Part shown: positions 7,518-8,919 of the stretch, one piece after another
Numbering within the stretch: the first letter of the stretch is position 1
How the letters are laid out: the number at the start of each line of letters is the position of its first letter
Assembly (NCBI GenBank): GCA_964496245.1
Contig: CAZBZG010000199.1
Location: forward strand, 1-8,919
Direction of reading: 5' to 3'
From: CAZBZG01 sp964496245
Lineage (GTDB): Bacteria > Planctomycetota > SZUA-567
Length of the DNA: 8,919 nt
Notes under the pieces: model-generated
The model's input: the letters and a program-made list of their open reading frames with translations, nothing else
Told to the model about the DNA's origin: nothing
Databases searched by the model: none
Program-made: the position numbers and the translations under genes

Positions 7518-8438
7518 CTACCGCTCGATCATCTCGCGCCTGCGGAGGTAGGCGTTGAGCGTTTCCTGCAGGTCGGCGTCCGTGCGCATCAGCACCAGGT
7601 CCACGCGCTGGCGCCGGCAGAAGTCCTCCCAGGACTCCCGGAACGCGGCGTACTCCTTCCGGTAGACCTCGGCCAGGAGGGTGGCGTCCAGACGATGGCG
7701 TACGCCCGCGCGCTCGGCGCAGTCGAACTCGACCCAGCGGTTGAAGGGGAAGTCCTCCTCCTGCGGGCTGACGACCTGGAAGAGAATCACGTCATGGCCG
7801 CGGGCGCGCAGATGCTTGATGCGCTCCTGCACCGGCTCGGCTTCGTAGAAGAGATCCGTGATGAAAGCCACGATGCCGGGGCCGCTGGCGGCTTCCTCGA
7901 CCCGCTCAAGCGCCTCGGACGGATCCGCCTCGTCGCGCACCTCCAGGCCCGCCAGTTCGTGCAGCATGAGGGTGAGATGGGGCTGGGAGGAGCCTGGACG
8001 GATCAGCGCCGGCTCCCGGCCGGCCAGAACGAGCCCGGCCCGGTCCTGTTGATTGATGACCAGGCACGAGAGCGCTGCGGCCAGGCGCGCGCCCACGAGG
8101 AACTTGGTGGGCAGTTCGATCTCCCGGTCGCCCTCGTGGGCGACGCCGGCGTCGGCGGTCATGGATCCGCTCACGTCGAGCAGCGTCCAGAGGGTCATGG
8201 CCGAGTCCTCGAGGAACGTTTTGACGTAGTACCGTTCGGTCCGGCCGAAGACTTTCCAGTCGAGGTGCTTGAGAGGGTCGCCCGGGATGTAGCCGCGGTG
8301 GTGGAGGAAATCGGTGCTCGTGCCGCGGCGCTTGCTCCGGTGCATGCCGTAGCGGATACCGGCGATCACGTCCCGGGCGTGCAGCTCCAGGTGCTTGATG
8401 ATGTCGCGGGTATGGGCGTCGAGGATCCGGTCGGGCAC
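7518..8438 (-). CDS. DUF58 family protein (VWA-like)
   Basis: A soluble protein of 306 residues if started at the GTG at 8438-8436. The family signature is clear: YIPGDPLKHLDWKVFGRT (50-67), then YYVKTFLEDS (70-79) and the MIDAS-like DVSGSM (88-93; D88, S90, S92). The third metal-loop Asp is probably D195 in ITDLF. The residue expected to be the MIDAS Thr appears to be Ala171. No TM segments are seen, so this is the short cytoplasmic form of DUF58. Known family context: DUF58 proteins are encoded next to MoxR ATPases and are probable substrates or partners of them. The frame stays open to an upstream GTG at 8492 (324 residues). I prefer 8438 because it has GGAGA nine nt upstream, while the 8492 GTG has no ribosome binding site and lies inside the 5' arm of a hairpin. 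The N-terminus it gives (PDRILDAHTRDIIKHLEL) also looks like that of relatives. The BatA-like gene starts 14 nt after its TAG stop. Confidence 0.92.
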   Translation of the reverse strand: MPDRILDAHTRDIIKHLELHARDVIAGIRYGMHRSKRRGTSTDFLHHRGYIPGDPLKHLDWKVFGRTERYYVKTFLEDSAMTLWTLLDVSGSMTADAGVAHEGDREIELPTKFLVGARLAAALSCLVINQQDRAGLVLAGREPALIRPGSSQPHLTLMLHELAGLEVRDEADPSEALERVEEAASGPGIVAFITDLFYEAEPVQERIKHLRARGHDVILFQVVSPQEEDFPFNRWVEFDCAERAGVRHRLDATLLAEVYRKEYAAFRESWEDFCRRQRVDLVLMRTDADLQETLNAYLRRREMIER

Positions 8439-8447
8439 GCGCGCGTT

Positions 8448-8452
8448 TCTCC
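8448..8452 (-). promoter_or_regulatory. Ribosome binding site of the DUF58 gene
   Basis: GGAGA lies nine nt upstream of the GTG at 8438. It decides the start in favour of this codon over the in-frame GTG at 8492, which has no comparable purine-rich site upstream and would be hidden in a stem. Confidence 0.6.
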
Positions 8453-8463
8453 GGGTGACGAGT

Positions 8464-8492
8464 GCGGCGTTCCGGGGGGGGCGGAACGCCAC
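8464..8492 (-). promoter_or_regulatory. Intergenic RNA hairpin between moxR and DUF58
   Basis: Read on the minus strand, GTGGCGTTCC (8492-8483) pairs with GGAACGCCGC (8473-8464). This gives a 10-bp stem with one U-G wobble around a nine-nt loop of G plus eight C. It sits after the moxR stop and 11 nt upstream of the ribosome binding site of DUF58. No T-rich tract follows, so it does not look like an intrinsic terminator. It could protect or process the mRNA, or set the ratio of MoxR to downstream proteins. The pairing is seen in the sequence; the function is inferred. Confidence 0.55.
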
Positions 8493-8517
8493 GGGGGCGG
8501 AGGTCCAAGCAGAAGGG

Positions 8518-8919
8518 TTAAGCGTTCTCAGGCGCCTCTACGGTGTCGAGGACCTTCTGGATCACCGTGGAGGTCGTGAGGCCTTCACTGATGGCGGCGT
8601 AGCTGAGAACGAGACGATGCGCGAGTACGGGTTCGCAGACTTCGCGCACGTCTTCGGTGTTGACGAAGCTCCGTCCCTGGGTCAGCGCGCGCGCCTTGCC
8701 GCAGAGGGTGATGGCGAGACTCGCGCGTGGCCCCGCGCCCCAGGAGACGTACTCCTTGCAGTAGGGCAGACCGTACTCCTCGGAGACGCGCGTGGCACGC
8801 ACGATGCGCAGGATGTAGTGGATGATGTCCTCGCGGACCAGCACCTGCTCCACGATGTCCTGGAACCTGAGGATCTCCTCGCCTGTCAGGATGACTTCCA
8901 GATCGGCGCGGTACTTGGT
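8518..8919 (-). CDS. MoxR-family AAA+ ATPase, C-terminal end (5' end outside window)
   Basis: Only the last 133 residues are inside the window, in a frame open to the right edge and ending at TAA (8520-8518). They cover the C-terminal lid of a MoxR ATPase. Visible are VLVREDIIHYILRIVRATR, then YVSWGAGPRASLAI, equivalent to the usual family phrase GASPRA (here with Gly instead of Ser, Arg being the sensor-2 position). Next come AKAR-like CGKARALTQGR, the phrase FVNTEDVREVCEPVLAHRL, and a short helical tail ending EAPENA. The Walker A, Walker B and sensor 1 motifs lie beyond the edge and cannot be checked. MoxR proteins use ATP to remodel or load metal-dependent VWA proteins, here most likely the DUF58 and VWA proteins encoded downstream. 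It is first in the visible operon and separated from DUF58 by the only sizeable gap. The family call is firm, the substrates are inferred. Confidence 0.93.
   Translation of the reverse strand, partial: TKYRADLEVILTGEEILRFQDIVEQVLVREDIIHYILRIVRATRVSEEYGLPYCKEYVSWGAGPRASLAITLCGKARALTQGRSFVNTEDVREVCEPVLAHRLVLSYAAISEGLTTSTVIQKVLDTVEAPENA

Noticed and set aside
5686..7551. A 621-codon open frame on the plus strand opposite the BatA-like gene.
   Set aside because: Its codons mirror a high-GC coding strand. The product is rich in Arg, Gly, Ala, Glu and His with no recognisable domain, while the opposite strand encodes a clear family member over the whole length.
8464..8492. The hairpin as an intrinsic transcription terminator after moxR.
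   Set aside because: No U-rich tract follows the stem on the minus strand, and the downstream genes lack another visible promoter, so it more likely lies within the transcript.
7695..8579. A 294-codon plus-strand open frame opposite DUF58.
   Set aside because: It mirrors the DUF58 codons and its end runs through the moxR-DUF58 gap. No recognisable protein features.

Overview
The window is high-GC bacterial DNA (well over 60% G+C by eye). Nearly all of it is one minus-strand operon that enters at the right edge and leaves at the left edge. In transcription order (right to left) the genes are: the C-terminal end of a MoxR-family AAA+ ATPase (8919-8518, 5' end outside the window), a DUF58 protein (8438-7518), a BatA-like membrane protein with a von Willebrand A (VWA) domain (7503-5404), a second membrane VWA protein with a glutamine-amidotransferase-like fold (5407-2840), and a large three-TM DUF4175-like protein (2843-1, 3' end outside the window). 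No gene on the plus strand is supported. The long plus-strand open frames are mirror images of GC-rich codons.

The last three genes are tightly coupled. DUF58 and the BatA-like gene are separated by 14 nt, and the next two junctions are both ATGA stop/start overlaps. Each ATGA is preceded by a GGTGG-type ribosome binding site encoded in the C-terminal codons of the upstream protein. The only real gap is the 79 nt between moxR and the DUF58 start. It holds a 10-bp stem with a poly-C loop, then a clean GGAGA ribosome binding site.

The layout matches the widespread MoxR-DUF58-VWA clusters (Bat-type or aerotolerance-type operons, known from family studies). In these a MoxR ATPase is thought to act as a chaperone on metal-dependent (MIDAS) VWA proteins, and the membrane VWA proteins work in the envelope. 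This version carries two consecutive proteins built as TM-TM, VWA, beta-sandwich, amidotransferase-like domain, C-terminal TM, plus a DUF4175-like protein. I infer that they form one envelope complex assembled by the MoxR/DUF58 pair. What the complex does to the cell is not known from sequence.

The host is uncertain. Such five-gene sets with BatA-like and DUF4175-like members are familiar from the Planctomycetes/Verrucomicrobia/Lentisphaerae/Kiritimatiellota group and also occur in Gemmatimonadota and Bacteroidota relatives. High G+C together with this layout makes the PVC group my best guess, but the window has no phylogenetic marker.

No RNA genes, mobile elements, CRISPR arrays, terminators or promoters were seen. 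The operon promoter must lie upstream of moxR, beyond the right edge.
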